Positions 13,301 to 24,668 of a stretch of DNA of 64,000 nt are shown in pieces. The stretch is from Steromphala cineraria (Eukaryota; Mollusca; Gastropoda; Trochida; Trochidae), in the NCBI GenBank assembly GCA_916613615.1, contig OU744735.1, positions 39,567,468 to 39,631,467 of the forward strand. The letters are read 5' to 3'. The translations under genes and the position numbers were made by a program. Each line of letters begins with the position of its first letter. The stretch's first letter is position 1. The notes under the pieces were generated by a model. The model had not been told where the DNA came from. It was given only the letters and a program-made list of their open reading frames with translations, and searched no databases.

Positions 13301-13768
13301 CGTCATTTACGTCAGACGTTACGTTGTAACAACTTTACGTGGTACCTTGAGCACGTATTACCCGAGTTGACCGTTCCGCGGGAACATTATGTCCACTTTG
13401 GTGAAGTTTATAACATTGATACGTCAAAATGTCTCACTGTTGCAGGGAAAATGCTTCTCACAACTTCCTGTTCTCCGGCAAGAATAGAACCTGCCAATCA
13501 ATTTGCAATCGATAGGTTTGGTAGGTTTTGGCATAAGCAAATGTGTATCGTTCCCAATGCTAACGAACAAGGTCTTCGTATTGGCGTGGAATTCTGTGCG
13601 AAGAACTATACGGCACAGTGGTTTGTTGATAAAAAATCGCAATCAATCATCTTTAAGGAATCTTTGAAATCAAGGTGCCTTTTTAATGGCAATGGCAACA
13701 TACTGACTTTGGTCCCCTGTATTGACCATTTGAGACAGAGGTGGGTCGTTTCATATCGAAAAGGCTAG
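10364..13768 (+). CDS. GALNT: polypeptide N-acetylgalactosaminyltransferase (GALNT family), copy B, four coding exons
   Basis: Paralogue of the minus-strand GALNT at 0.9-5.8 kb, arranged head-to-head with it. Proposed exons: 10364-10647, 11266-11409, 11604-12233, 12880-13768, total 1947 nt, 648 aa. Exon 1 encodes a type II membrane anchor (about residues 38-60, SCSLSLIIFIFYFDF). The exon 2 acceptor at 11265 and exon 3 acceptor at 11603 were chosen because they alone keep the frame; exon 3 and 4 borders match copy A in position and phase. Catalytic features are VFHNEALTMLIR, ILVDD, D300-A-H302 in FLDAHMRCSPGWLEP, IWGGEHFELAFRTWMCGG and CSVVGH. The lectin module ends with RQRW. The same WGGEH and CSVVGH changes as in copy A support a local duplication. 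It should be Golgi-resident. Exons 1-2 are less certain than exons 3-4. Confidence 0.9.
11437..11575 (+). repeat. tRNA-derived SINE in GALNT-B intron
   Basis: A-box-like TGACTCAGTGGAGAGG and B-box-like GAGTTCGATTCTCG are followed by a tail (GATTTTAATCAGACTGAGC) also seen near 52985 and 53090. It is a short tRNA-headed repeat shared with other parts of the window. Confidence 0.5.
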
Positions 13769-13815
13769 AAATTTGTGATTTTCAATCTTGTACATTGTAA
13801 GGAATATGCATACGA

Positions 13816-13821
13816 AATAAA
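13816..13821 (+). terminator. polyadenylation signal AATAAA of GALNT-B
   Basis: The canonical hexamer lies 48 bp after the GALNT-B stop codon, a normal distance for a short 3' UTR. Confidence 0.6.
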
Positions 13822-13875
13822 CGAATTTTGTGTGTTATAGCTACCAATAACTTTATGATATGTATATATTGTGGT

Positions 13876-14215
13876 TGCACGTAGCTCAGTTCGATCGCTA
13901 TCGGAGTAGTTCAGCAACATCAGGAGTGGCTCGCCGGATAGTTGGGTGACCCAAAGGCTGAATGTATTGAGGGATTGACGGGTGATTCCCTGCCCCACAC
14001 GGAAACATAAGTTTAAAGACTTGTGCTGTCACCCTGGGCAAAATGATCCCCTTTTCAGCCAGCGAATGGGTACCTGGTAGAAGTTGTGTTTGAGGTGACC
14101 CTTGAGCAACTACATGACAGCCCGGGTTAGACCATGGTAATGGAGCATAGAGTCCACAGAATGGAGATTTGGCGCTTTATAAAAGCTATCCATTATTATT
14201 TATTATTATTATAAA
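13876..14215 (+). repeat. SINE with ATT-repeat tail
   Basis: It starts with a tRNA-like CGTAGCTCAGTTCGATCGC and has a long conserved-looking body (CCAGCGAATGGGTACCTGG). It ends in GGCGCTTTATAAAAGC followed by (ATT)n at about 14190-14212, the 3' layout typical of invertebrate SINEs. It lies directly downstream of GALNT-B. Confidence 0.7.
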
Positions 14216-14554
14216 ATGACCTTTAAACTACAAAACTTACAGATACATTTTATCAAATATATAAATGCGTAAATCGTCAATAATTCAACATTCACTGGCT
14301 GTATAAGGTTATATAATCGTTTTTAGCGATTGAATGGTTATAAAAATATTCTCCTTGAGATAAATCTTTATACCTTAGAGACAAGTGTATTGGATGAGTA
14401 GTTTTATCTTTTTGTTAATGAAGTCGCTTTAAAAGAAACTTATCACCGATGTTGTAAACTGCCACTGTTCTTTAAAAGGTGCACTCTGGGATTTCATCAT
14501 GTATTGTTTTGCTTTGATACGAACGTACATTTGTAAATGGCATGATTCATTATA

Positions 14555-15150
14555 TGTAATAGATATACCCACTCTTCCCGAGGTGTATCGCTCAATATAC
14601 CTCCTGTTTGAATCGTGGGTCTCCGAGGCGTAGCGTAGCGAGGTAAGGGTGGGTATATCTGACTTATACCCCACTCTGGTTGAGTTACATTTGACGAAAA
14701 AGAGTTGTCCACCATTCTCTGTGTATATTTATCTTAAACCTAACAAGATCAACAAAATGTTAACAATACTCTTTTTTACGTTTTTAAAAACATAATCTAA
14801 CTTCATTACATTATAATTTGGTACAAATTAGTACCTATACATGGCTTATATAGGAAAATACAACATCCAGACATGACACAACAAAAAGTACCACCACCTA
14901 CATCGAGCCTCAGTAGCTCAGAAGATAGAAGCGTTGCGTCGCAACATTAAGGCCCCTGTTTCGATTCCCACTTTGGACACTAAAATTTCTCAAAAATTCA
15001 AAATTTTACAACTAAGTTAATTTGCCTAAGTTATTTGGATGTTCAAAAAAGAATAGGTGTATTAGAAAAGTTGTGGTGTATCGGTTAATATACCTACGGT
15101 TAGAACAAAAGAAACCATAGCAACGAGACCGGATGTGGGGTATAAGAAAA
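14555..15150. repeat. composite inverted-repeat region with tRNA-like insert
   Basis: GATATACCCAC (about 14561) pairs with GTGGGTATATC (about 14650). CTTATACCCCAC (about 14665) pairs with GTGGGGTATAAG (about 15136). GGTGTATCG and AATATACCT appear at both ends. A tRNA-like segment (CAGTAGCTCAGAAGATAGAAG ... GTTTCGATTCCC) sits inside at about 14908-14985. It is probably a nested non-autonomous element; exact borders are not resolved. Confidence 0.4.
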
Positions 15151-15269
15151 ATCTCACATATTCATCCAAAAATGGCAATGATACGAAACTAGTTTTTCAG
15201 GGGACATTTATGAACAGTCATATTTGTTCGCCGAAGGCAAATTCACAGGTTCAATTACATGGAAACCAG

Positions 15270-15465
15270 TTAAAGGGGGTCTGCAACCTAGCTCATGAAA
15301 TCTAATTGACCATCGTTAATGAGAGCGTGACACAAACTTGGTACTGGCTTTCTCCTGTAAGCGGTTCGTTACCAAACGATTTGGTCCATAGCATTTTCGA
15401 CTCTTTCAGGGCCCTGCTAATAAACTCTGGAAGTTAATAATTCAGGGTAGCAGACCCCCTTTAAA
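15270..15465. mobile_element. MITE with TTAA ends (family 2)
   Basis: Termini are TTAAAGGGGGTCTGC on the left and GCAGACCCCCTTTAA on the right, perfect inverted repeats of 15 bp bounded by TTAA on both sides. Length is ~196 bp with no coding capacity. A TTAA target duplication is typical of piggyBac-type elements, so this may be a piggyBac-mobilised MITE (inference). Confidence 0.75.
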
Positions 15466-15598
15466 TAAACCCATCAAACATAATCAACTCGTAACTGTCA
15501 TTCTGACTACTCTCTTTTAGTTTCCAAATTTTCGTGTGACTGATTGACGCGAGTTGTTGCCGGTTTTTGGTAATATTTCAACTTAAAACCCTTCTCTA

Positions 15599-15982
15599 TT
15601 CTACGAAATCATGGTAGTGCCGCAGTCATTTTTTTATATCCTAATTAGGAGATACTGTCACCTATTTAGGAGATACTATCACCTATTTAGGAGATACTAA
15701 CTCCTAATTAGGACATAGCTATTTCCTAATTAGTACTTAATAAACGCCAAATTAGGACTTAGTATCTCCTGATTATGACTAAGTATCTCCTAATTAGGGA
15801 ATACTATCTAATTAGGACATAAGTAACCTCGAAATAGGGCTTAATTATCGCCTTATTTGGTAATACTATATCCTATTTAGGAGATAAACAAATTAGGACT
15901 TAGTATCTCCTAATTTGGACTTAGTATCTCCTAATTAGGGGATACAAAATTATGACTGTGGCACTAGGATGCTTCCGTAATA
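15599..15982. mobile_element. MITE with internal CCTAATTAGGAGATAC palindromic repeats
   Basis: Imperfect ~32-bp terminal inverted repeats (left around TAGTGCCGCAGTCAT, right around ATGACTGTGGCACTA) enclose ~300 bp. That interior is built almost wholly of variants of the short palindromic word CCTAATTAGGAGATAC in both orientations. No ORF. Confidence 0.75.
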
Positions 15983-15997
15983 TTCCCTATACAAACC

Positions 15998-16337
15998 ATT
16001 CTCTCCCCACAGAGGCAGATCAAGTCACGTTGATTTAGCCTCTGTTCTTTTACGCCGAGTTTGTGGGATAGAATGGGAGATGCCTGATCGGAGGAAATCA
16101 AAGTGCAATCAGCGACGTTGTTTTTAAATCATCGTTTTGGCTTCTAAATCAAGGCAATAGCATTGTGATATGAACCACCCTTTTCACGCGAGAAGCGTTG
16201 TCATTTGCTAAAGAAATTCAAATGGATTATCATGCAGTTTCTTTCCGCCAGGGGAAACTACCGGAACCCACGGATTTCGGCGTAATAGAACAGAGGCTAA
16301 ATCAACATGACTTGATCTGCCTCTGCGGGGAGAGAAT
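15998..16337. mobile_element. MITE with ~60-bp TIRs (family B), copy 1
   Basis: The left end ATTCTCTCCCCACAGAGGCA and the right end are reverse complements over ~61 bp with about 3 mismatches. A related copy lies at 42334-42572, and the two share the inner words AATCCGTGGGTTC and GTTTC near GGGGGAAAC-like sequence in opposite orientation. The interior is non-coding. Confidence 0.85.
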
Positions 16338-17481
16338 GTAATAAAAACTCGATTTGCTTTACTTTCTAACAGCCGTCTGTACATCTTGATACACTGACAG
16401 TGAATACACACAATCTATTGGCTCATTCGGATCCTGTGTTTAAGTAGATTAGATGATTTACAAAGGTATTATATGATAACCTATATGTTCTCCAAATTCC
16501 CATTTGAAACAAGTCATTGCTTGATCAAAAGGCATGTTTCACAATATATCACTTGACACTAAAACATCAAGAGGGTTAAAACCCTGTTTGACAAATTTAA
16601 CAAATGACAAAATATTCATTTATTTCAAAACATGAACAAAATATTAAAAGCACATAGTCCACCTTCCGCCAGACAAACGTTGTGAAAAGTTTTGGCTTTC
16701 AAACTTCGAAACGCAGGCTTTCGAAACACATGTTTGCAACCACTTGAAAAATATGTAAAATTGTGCTCGCTTGATTTTTCAAATAATCATTTTTTAAGTT
16801 TTAATACATTTTGGATGTAGTATTCTTAAGATTTCTTGAATTTAATGCTTTGAAGTTTTTCAAGCATATGTTTGTTTTATTCACATCTATCAGTCCTTCT
16901 TGTAATGTGTACATCGCGCGAAAAGCGGCACAGTAAATACTCGTGTTACTTATCATTATTATTTTTATAATTTAATAATAACTTATTATTTATTTTTTTG
17001 AAACGATGCTTCTTTTAACGAAAATAAGGATAAGGGTATAGATGGGATGTCAAAAGATTTATCATTTCTGTTCGAAAGCGAAAAGTTATTGGTTAGCGCC
17101 GCTTGGGCAATATTTCAAATATTAGAGCAGGCATATAACTCACTTAACATCCTCAATCAGAGATGTGTTTTATTGTAGAGTTCGTTAGAAGGACATATTT
17201 AAGCTAAAGTGTTATCGTTGTATAGTTTTGAAAATTATCTTATTACATTATATTATATTATCTGTAAGTACTTGCCTATAAGTTTATTGATAGATTATTT
17301 GTTTTTTGATTTTGGGATGAAACCTCGCAATGTTTATTGAAGAAGACAGACGTGATCTATCAGTACCCTTCAAAATAAATTATGTTACAATACAAACCAT
17401 ACTGATCTTGAGGAATTAACTACATGTATAGCCAAAAAGCAATATTTTCTGGACAACAACTTTATTTTGAACCCATACAGT
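16338..17481. other. AT-rich gene-free stretch
   Basis: I see no gene, RNA or clear repeat structure here. Confidence 0.4.
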
Positions 17482-17844
17482 TTAAAGGGACAGTAGCACG
17501 TTTTTTGATAATTTTATATTTTAAAATTTTCACTGATAATTGTAAGTTAATGATAAATGTATTATTTTGACAGTGTCAAAAATCTCATTACACAAGCCAA
17601 TCATCCATAGTCAGAGGACAAAGTATGAAGATCCACATAAAATCCATTGGCCGCCATTTTAGTGTGAACACCTTTAATTATTTTTTTGTAAGAAAGGTAA
17701 TCCCATGGCTGAACATTACATTACATATTTGAGTTATTACTGCTTCATTAAGTTTAAATACATTGTCTTTCAGTTAGAACCATTTATAGTCATGTTCCTG
17801 ACATCACCTTATTTCCCTCCTAAAACGTGCTACTTCCCCTTTAA
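17482..17844. mobile_element. TTAA-bounded MITE (family 1), copy 1
   Basis: The left end TTAAAGGGACAGTAGCACG and right end CGTGCTACTTCCCCTTTAA are inverted repeats bounded by TTAA. The interior of ~320 bp contains CACTGATAA and ATCCATAGTCAGAG, both shared with copy 3 (44153-44513). Copy 2 is at 24371-24639. Confidence 0.85.
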
Positions 17845-18621
17845 ATTATACTTTTTCTTTGTATGAAGTGTGTTTCTTTAATGAAGTAGGGTATATGAGT
17901 AAATGCCATAGAGTATTGGCATTTTGTACACGTGTTTAAAAATTGTAGCCTACTTCTTAATCCTTTTAAGACAGACATACTAAATATGGCAGTTGTATTT
18001 CAACGAATCCTCCAGATTCAATTTCTGAAATTAGAACCAATCAGATGTTGATAGTCGTGAAAGACGTTTTGATTTACACCGAGTCATTATTTTGGTTGGA
18101 GTGACATGCAAGCATCATTATCATCAAATGATCTTTGAAATGTCGTATATCTGTTATAAAGATGATATTACGCATGAGAGAGTAACCGATTCCTTTGTCG
18201 TGCTTTTCTATAATCTTATCTACCTGAAAACCGTTTAATCTCTTAACTTTTTAATCTACCCTATTCTTGTTACTGTAAGATAATGTAGAGGTTAAATCAC
18301 GGACACTCTCAATACATTTTTATGATGACCCTTCGTAAACTCTGAAAACTAAAATTGCTTTGTAAATGAACTACAATAATATATAATTTAAAACACATTT
18401 AATTCGTTTTCAATATCTCTTTAGATGGACGCATGTACGCGCCAAGAGAGGCTATTCAATGGCATATTAGGATTTTGACACTTGCTTTCACTTTGTATTG
18501 ATGCAGTGTTATACTTAGACAATAACTTACGAGTGACGGGGAACGACATTATCTTTCCCGAGTTATATAAATTTCGTAATGCTCGAGCTTTGATGGGAGA
18601 ATTACACTGTGACAATTGATA
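17845..18621. other. gene-free stretch before the tandem duplication
   Basis: I see no coding region or recognisable repeat family. Confidence 0.35.
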
Positions 18622-21600
18622 CAAGAAAAGCTTTTAAAAAGGCATGCTTGGTGCCACATGAAGGGGATTGTGATTATTCGACCAATTTGGGTGATTAGTG
18701 AACAGTAACAACACTAATATTAGCACGAGTATTAATCAATTAATCAAACTTAATTACACAAAATTAATTTCTATCAACATGAGTTTATGAAAGTTATGAA
18801 TATTGTTACATTTATCAACGAGTGTTGAAATTTTTCATATCAACGACTCGAGGGTGATATTCTATTTATCATCCAAAGTATCTCTTTATTACATCTCAGA
18901 GAAAAACAATTACATATCTTAACACAACAATACTAGATGTTAAAGACAGTGATGTCATTGCAAAATGACGTAAAAGCAATGTGATGTCATGTAGCGTTGA
19001 CAATGGCAGGATATTGTGCAAAGTTCTGCCAAAATGATATCTCCTAGGCGCTATCGCTTGATCTCTCACAAGCCATGATGGTAAATGAAATTATTAACAG
19101 GAGTATTACATAAACTGAAATAAACCCCTCAAAATACTTTTCAATGATCTAACGGGATTCGATCCCGGGTAATCATTTAATCACATCGTTAAGTATGCAT
19201 TTAAACGTGGTCGGAAATGTTCCACCTCATTAGTAAACATTAGTCTTATTTCAATGTCACCATCGCACTTACAGAAACATTCCTTTTAATTCGCCAGGCG
19301 AGCCCAACGTGATTTCAATCGCGTGGGTTAAAAAAGTGGATTCTGCTAATGCGGAAGTGGATTAATAATGCTCTTATCTAGCACGAATGCAGACTCTTCT
19401 TCATGTGAAGTTCTTTTTTGATAGAGTCTGTTAACATTTATCAGCGTCTTTAATAGAAAATATTATTACTCTTTTAATATGACATTTTAAATAAAATCAT
19501 ATTCCACAGTTTAATGTGCCAAATATTTTGTATTACCCACATGGTGACGTAATGCATTTTTTGCTAAAACTCTGTTCATTGGTCATTTTATTTGGATACA
19601 ACACACGTGAAAGAAAAGATCCCAGATGACTGTTCAATAACAAGAAAAGCCTTTAAAAAGGCATGCTTGGTGCCACATAGGCAGATGAAGGAGATTGTGA
19701 TTTGTCGAACAATTCGGGGGATAAGTGAAATATACAACACTGGATAACAGCACTAATATTAACACAAGTATTGCTCAAAGTTAACTTCACAAAATTAATT
19801 TCTATCAACATGAGTTTATGAAAGTTATGAATATTGTTACATTTATCAACGAGTGTTGAAATTTTTCATATCAACGACTCGAGGGTGATATTCTATTTAT
19901 CATCCAAAGTATCTCTTTATTACATCTCAGAGAAAAACAATTACATATCTTAACACAACAATACTAGATGTTAAAGACAGTGATGTCATTGCAAAATGAC
20001 GTAAAAGCAATGTGATGTCATGTAGCGTTGACAATGGCAGGATATTGTGCAAAGTTCTGCCAAAATGATATCTCCTAGGCGCTATCGCTTGATCTCTCAC
20101 AAGCCATGATGGTAAATGAAATTATTAACAGGAGTATTACATATACTGAAATAAACCCCTCAAAATACTTTTCAATGATCTAACGGGATTCGATCCCGGG
20201 TAATCATTTAATCACATCGTTAAGTATGCATTTAAACGTGGTCGGAAATGTTCCACCTCATTAGTAAACATTAGTCTTATTTCAATGTCACCATCGCACT
20301 TACAGAAACATTCCTTTTAATTCGCCAGGCGAGCCCAACGTGATTTCAATCGCGTGGGTTAAAAAAGTGGATTCTGCTAATGCGGAAGTGGATTAATAAT
20401 GCTCTTATCTAGCACGAATGCAGACTCTTCTTCATGTGAAGTTCTTTTTTGATAGAGTCTGTTAACATTTATCAGCGTCTTTAATAGAAAATATTATTAC
20501 TCTTTTAATATGACATTTTAAATAAAATCATATTCCACAGTTTAATGTGCCAAATATTTTGTATTACCCACATGGTGACGTAATGCATTTTTTGCTAAAA
20601 CTCTGTTCATTGGTCATTTTATTTGGATACAACACACGTGAAAGAAAAGATCCCAGATGACTGTTCAATAACAAGAAAAGCCTTTAAAAAGGCATGCTTG
20701 GTGCCACATAGGCAGATGAAGGAGATTGTGATTTGTCGAACAATTCGGGGGATAAGTGAAATATACAACACTGGATAACAGCACTAATATTAACACAAGT
20801 ATTGCTCAAAGTTAACTTCACAAAATTAATTTCTATCAACACGAATTGCTGAAAGTTATGATTTTTTTTACATTCATCAACGATTGTTGGTATATTTCAT
20901 ATCAAAATACACGAGGGTGACAATCAATTTATCTTCCAAATTCACTCTTTTTGACATCTCAGAGAAAAAATGTAAATCTCTGAACACAACAACACTAGAT
21001 TTTCAAGACAGTGATGTCATTGCATAGTGAGGTAACTATGTTTATGATGTTGTGGCATTGTGATGTAGTTACTTGAAGTAAAAGCATTGTGTTGCCATGT
21101 AGCGTTGACAATGACAGGAAATTGTGCAAAACGTACTGCCAAAACGATATCTCCTTGTCATGCTGGTTAATTATTAACAGTAGTATAACAGATAATAAAG
21201 AAAAAACTTTCCGATGATCTGACGGGATTTCAACCCAGGTCCGCTGAGCTAACGTTTGGAACCAGCGATGTAGGTCATATTCTATATATAGCACGAGTCA
21301 ATTTCAGTACTCTGATAATAAATACATGTTTTCAACGTAAACATTTAGTGACATCGTTAAGTATGACTTGTCTCGTGGTCGTAAGTGATCTACCTATTAG
21401 TAAACATAAGTCTTATTTCGATGTCACCATCGTATACTTACACAAACATTACTTTTCATTCGCCAGGCGAGCCCAGCGTGAAATTAAATCGCGTGGGTTA
21501 TAAAAAAGTGGATTCTACGATTATTGAATGCGAAATAATTAATGCTTTATCTGGAACAAATGCAGACTCTTCTTCAAATGAAGACGTTTTTGATTGAGTC

Positions 21601-21811
21601 TGTTAACATTTATCAGCATCTTTAATAGAAAACATTGTTTCTCTTTTAATATAACATTTAAAGCAAAATCATATTCCACAGTTTAATGTGCCAAATATTT
21701 TGTATTACCCACATGGTGACGTAATGCATTTTTTGCTACAGCTCTGTTCATTGGTCATTTTATTTGGATACAACACACGTGAAAGAAAAGATCCCAGATG
21801 ACTGTTCAATA
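18622..21811. repeat. ~1.03-kb tandem duplication, three copies
   Basis: Copy 1 is about 18622-19639, copy 2 about 19640-20670 and copy 3 about 20671-21811. Landmarks such as CTATCAACATGAG recur exactly 1031 bp apart. Copies 1 and 2 are nearly identical over most of their length. The last part of copy 2 and the start of copy 3 also match, while the middle of copy 3 is clearly diverged and has ~100 bp extra. No coding region is seen in the unit. Confidence 0.9.
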
Positions 21812-21935
21812 ATAATAACGATCGCATAAAATATTGACAATGTTGTGGTGGACGCAGAATTTTGCTGTTCTTCATATACAGATTATATAGGTTATATAGA
21901 TTATATAGACATAATAACATGCTAAGGTATGCCAA

Positions 21936-22160
21936 TATTTGATTTTGGGTCGATCACCGAGGTGTTTATGTCAAGATTAGATTTGAGGTCGATCACCGAA
22001 ATGTTTATCTCAAGAATTGATTTGAGGTCGATCACCTAAGTGTTTTTGTCAAGAATAGATTTGGGGTGGATTACCAAAATGTCTATGTCAAGATTAGATT
22101 TGAGGTCGATCATCGACCTTTCTATTACAAGATTAGATTTGGGGTCGCACCGCTGCACCA
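21936..22160. repeat. ~50-bp minisatellite (GATTTGAGGTCGATCACC)
   Basis: Four to five imperfect units containing AGATTTGAGGTCGATCACCG with periods near 50 bp. The short frame at 22040-22267 is a by-product of this repeat. Confidence 0.7.
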
Positions 22161-22342
22161 AGAGAAATAGTTCGCTTCACTTTACCAGTGTTTCCAGAAC
22201 GTTCAACTGTGATAATGGCGTCGAGGACGTATGTATTTTAAAAATGACTAAATCCTTTCGTCAATAAAAGAATGTTCGAACTTTTCTTGGATCTTTTTAT
22301 TTTATTTCAAACCATATAAAGATCAAACCTTAATACAAGCTC

Positions 22343-22908
22343 TATTGATTTTTAAACAATAGTTGTCACATGAATGAGAAAATACACCAAGCTTTACTGA
22401 TATTAAATCAAAAACTGTCACATGAATGAGAAAATACACCAAGCTTTACTGATATTAAATCAAAAGCTGTCACGTGAATGAGAAAATACACCAAGCTTTA
22501 CTGATATTAAATCAAAAGCTGTCACGTGAATGAGAAAATACACCAAGCTTTACTGATATTAAATCAAAAGCTGTCACGTGAATGAGAAAATACACCAAGC
22601 TTTACTGATATTAAATCAAAAGCTGTCACGTGAATGAGAAAATACACCAAGCTTTACTGATTTTAAATCAAAAGCTGTCACGTGAATGAGAAAATACACC
22701 AAGCTTTACTGATTTTAAATCAAAAGCTGTCACATGAATGAGAAAATACACCAAGCTTTACTGATCTTAAATGAAAAGCTGTCACGTGAATGAGAAAATA
22801 CACCAAGCTTTACTGATTTTAAATCAAAAGCTGTCACATGAATGAGAAAATACACCAAGCTTTACTGATCTTAAATGAAAAGCTGTCACGCAAATGAGAA
22901 AATACACC
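22343..22908. repeat. 52-bp minisatellite, ~11 copies
   Basis: The unit contains GCTGTCACGTGAATGAGAAA and ACACCAAGCTTTACTGAT, period 52 bp, with very few differences among the central copies (CATG/CGTG and ATATT/ATTTT/ATCTT variants). Such homogeneity implies recent expansion. There is no spacer diversity, so it is not a CRISPR array. Confidence 0.95.
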
Positions 22909-22984
22909 CAACTATATAAAACTCCTTTCAATAAGAGTTTCAATAGTGCCATTTTTTAGAGTTTCATTAAAACGACTGGCAAAA

Positions 22985-23345
22985 GAAAGTGTCTATTATT
23001 ACGAAATATGTAAACTTTTGGAAACGTCTGAATACAGAAACATCATAGACTGGCTGTAATTACGAAATATGTAAACTTTTGAAAGCGTCTGAATACTAGA
23101 CACCATAGGTTGGCTATAATTACGAAATATGTAAACTTTTGGAAATGTCTGAAAACAAAAACATCATAGGTTGGCTATAATTACGATATATATACACTTT
23201 TGGAAACTTCAAAATACAAGAACATCATTGGTTTTGCTATAATTACGAAAAATGTAAAGTTTTGGTAACTTCTGAATACAAGAACATCATAGGTTTTGCT
23301 ATAATTACGAAAAATGTAAAGTTTTGGAAACGTCCGAAAGCAAGA
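22985..23345. repeat. ~60-bp minisatellite, ~6 copies
   Basis: Imperfect units containing AATTACGAAATATGTAAACT and a CATCATAG word, period 59-62 bp, decaying toward the right end. It directly follows the 52-bp array but is unrelated in sequence. Confidence 0.85.
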
Positions 23346-24370
23346 TGTGATGTGATTATAACCGAAAACAAACGTCTTTTTTTAAACAGATTTAAAGCAG
23401 TCACAATGACAGTTATGAGTTGGGAATGTTTGGTATTAATAATATCACTTATTTATGCCTCTATTTGACTTTCGGCAGGCACGAAACTCACTCTAAGAAT
23501 AAAAATAATTAAATATTAAAAAACATATATTTTATCTATATGACAGATAATCAATGTGAATATTACCGAGATACCTGTTAAATAGAAACTTCATTTTACT
23601 GTGACCCTCCAGTAACACATTATATACAACCCGCAAAGAAAATAAGAAAGGCAACTCAAAAACAAAGAAGGCACTCGTTGAAGTTAAATTTGTCAATGCA
23701 TTTAAGCTAAATATAAAAAGACCTTTTGAAAGATAAAAACAATCAAACTGCTCCATTTGTAGACGCTAAGAATATTAATGAAGCACTATTTCGAGACGCT
23801 TTGGCCATTTATTAAACATCTGCATTTCATCTCATTTCATATTTTGAGTTTGTTTTGGTATTTTCTTTATTCTTTTTTTTTTGACAAAGTTTTCGAAATA
23901 GTGACAAAGGGAAGAAAATGCGTTTTAAAAAATATTTCGATGCTGTGTTTCGTGAACTTCATAAGCCCGCAACACAACATAACGATGATCCAAAGTTGGA
24001 ACAACATGCTTTTAATATTCAATCGCCAAAATTTAATAGGTTTGAAAAAATACTAAGGCTTAAGTTGTGAAGACATATGTGTTAGTGTTTGTTACCACGT
24101 TCATTAAAACTATTTGGTTCGTCTTTCATTTTATGTCCTTATTATTCATTTAATGTAAAGAACTTTCACAAGGCATCAATCTCGCTTGTAAAATATCAGC
24201 ACTGTTTTCTTCGTTATTCACAACTTTAGTAAACCATTGTTGTTCCATGTATCATCATAATCAAGAGCAAAACTTTATTATCTGGTTTTAAAAAAAATTA
24301 GATGCTCGAACTGTTGAATCTTGACAAAATGGTATTGTGACTCAACAACAAGACTTTCGAATCATTCGCT
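23346..24370. other. gene-free stretch downstream of the mucin/EGF gene
   Basis: Only short frames without family signatures are seen, for example 23778-24056 on plus (Phe/Leu-rich), which I consider fortuitous. Confidence 0.4.
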
Positions 24371-24639
24371 TTAAAGGGGCAGTAGCACGTTTTAGGGGGA
24401 ATATAAGGTGATGTTTTTTAACTAAATGGATCAGTATATAATAAAAGTTCAGCCATACGATTTCTTTTTTCAAAGATGTTCACACAAAAAGACATGATAA
24501 TTTGTTCTCTGACTATTGATAATTGGTTGGTGTTATGAGATTTTTGACCCTATTTAAATATACATTTAGCATAAACGTACAATTATAAGTTAAAACTTGA
24601 AAATATAAAATCTTCAAAAAACGTGCTACTGCCCTTTAA
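24371..24639. mobile_element. TTAA-bounded MITE (family 1), copy 2
   Basis: TTAAAGGGGCAGTAGCACG at the left and CGTGCTACTGCCCTTTAA at the right, bounded by TTAA. The interior runs in the opposite orientation to copies 1 and 3, and the copy is ~100 bp shorter. It abuts the 3' end of the minus-strand mucin/EGF gene. Confidence 0.85.
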
Positions 24640-24668
24640 TATCTAAGTGAATATCTAATTTTCTACTG

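Noticed and set aside
22343..22908. CRISPR-like regular array
   Set aside because: Units are contiguous 52-bp repeats with no unique spacers, in a eukaryotic setting; the 40-bp array at 37.8-40.1 kb is rejected for the same reason.
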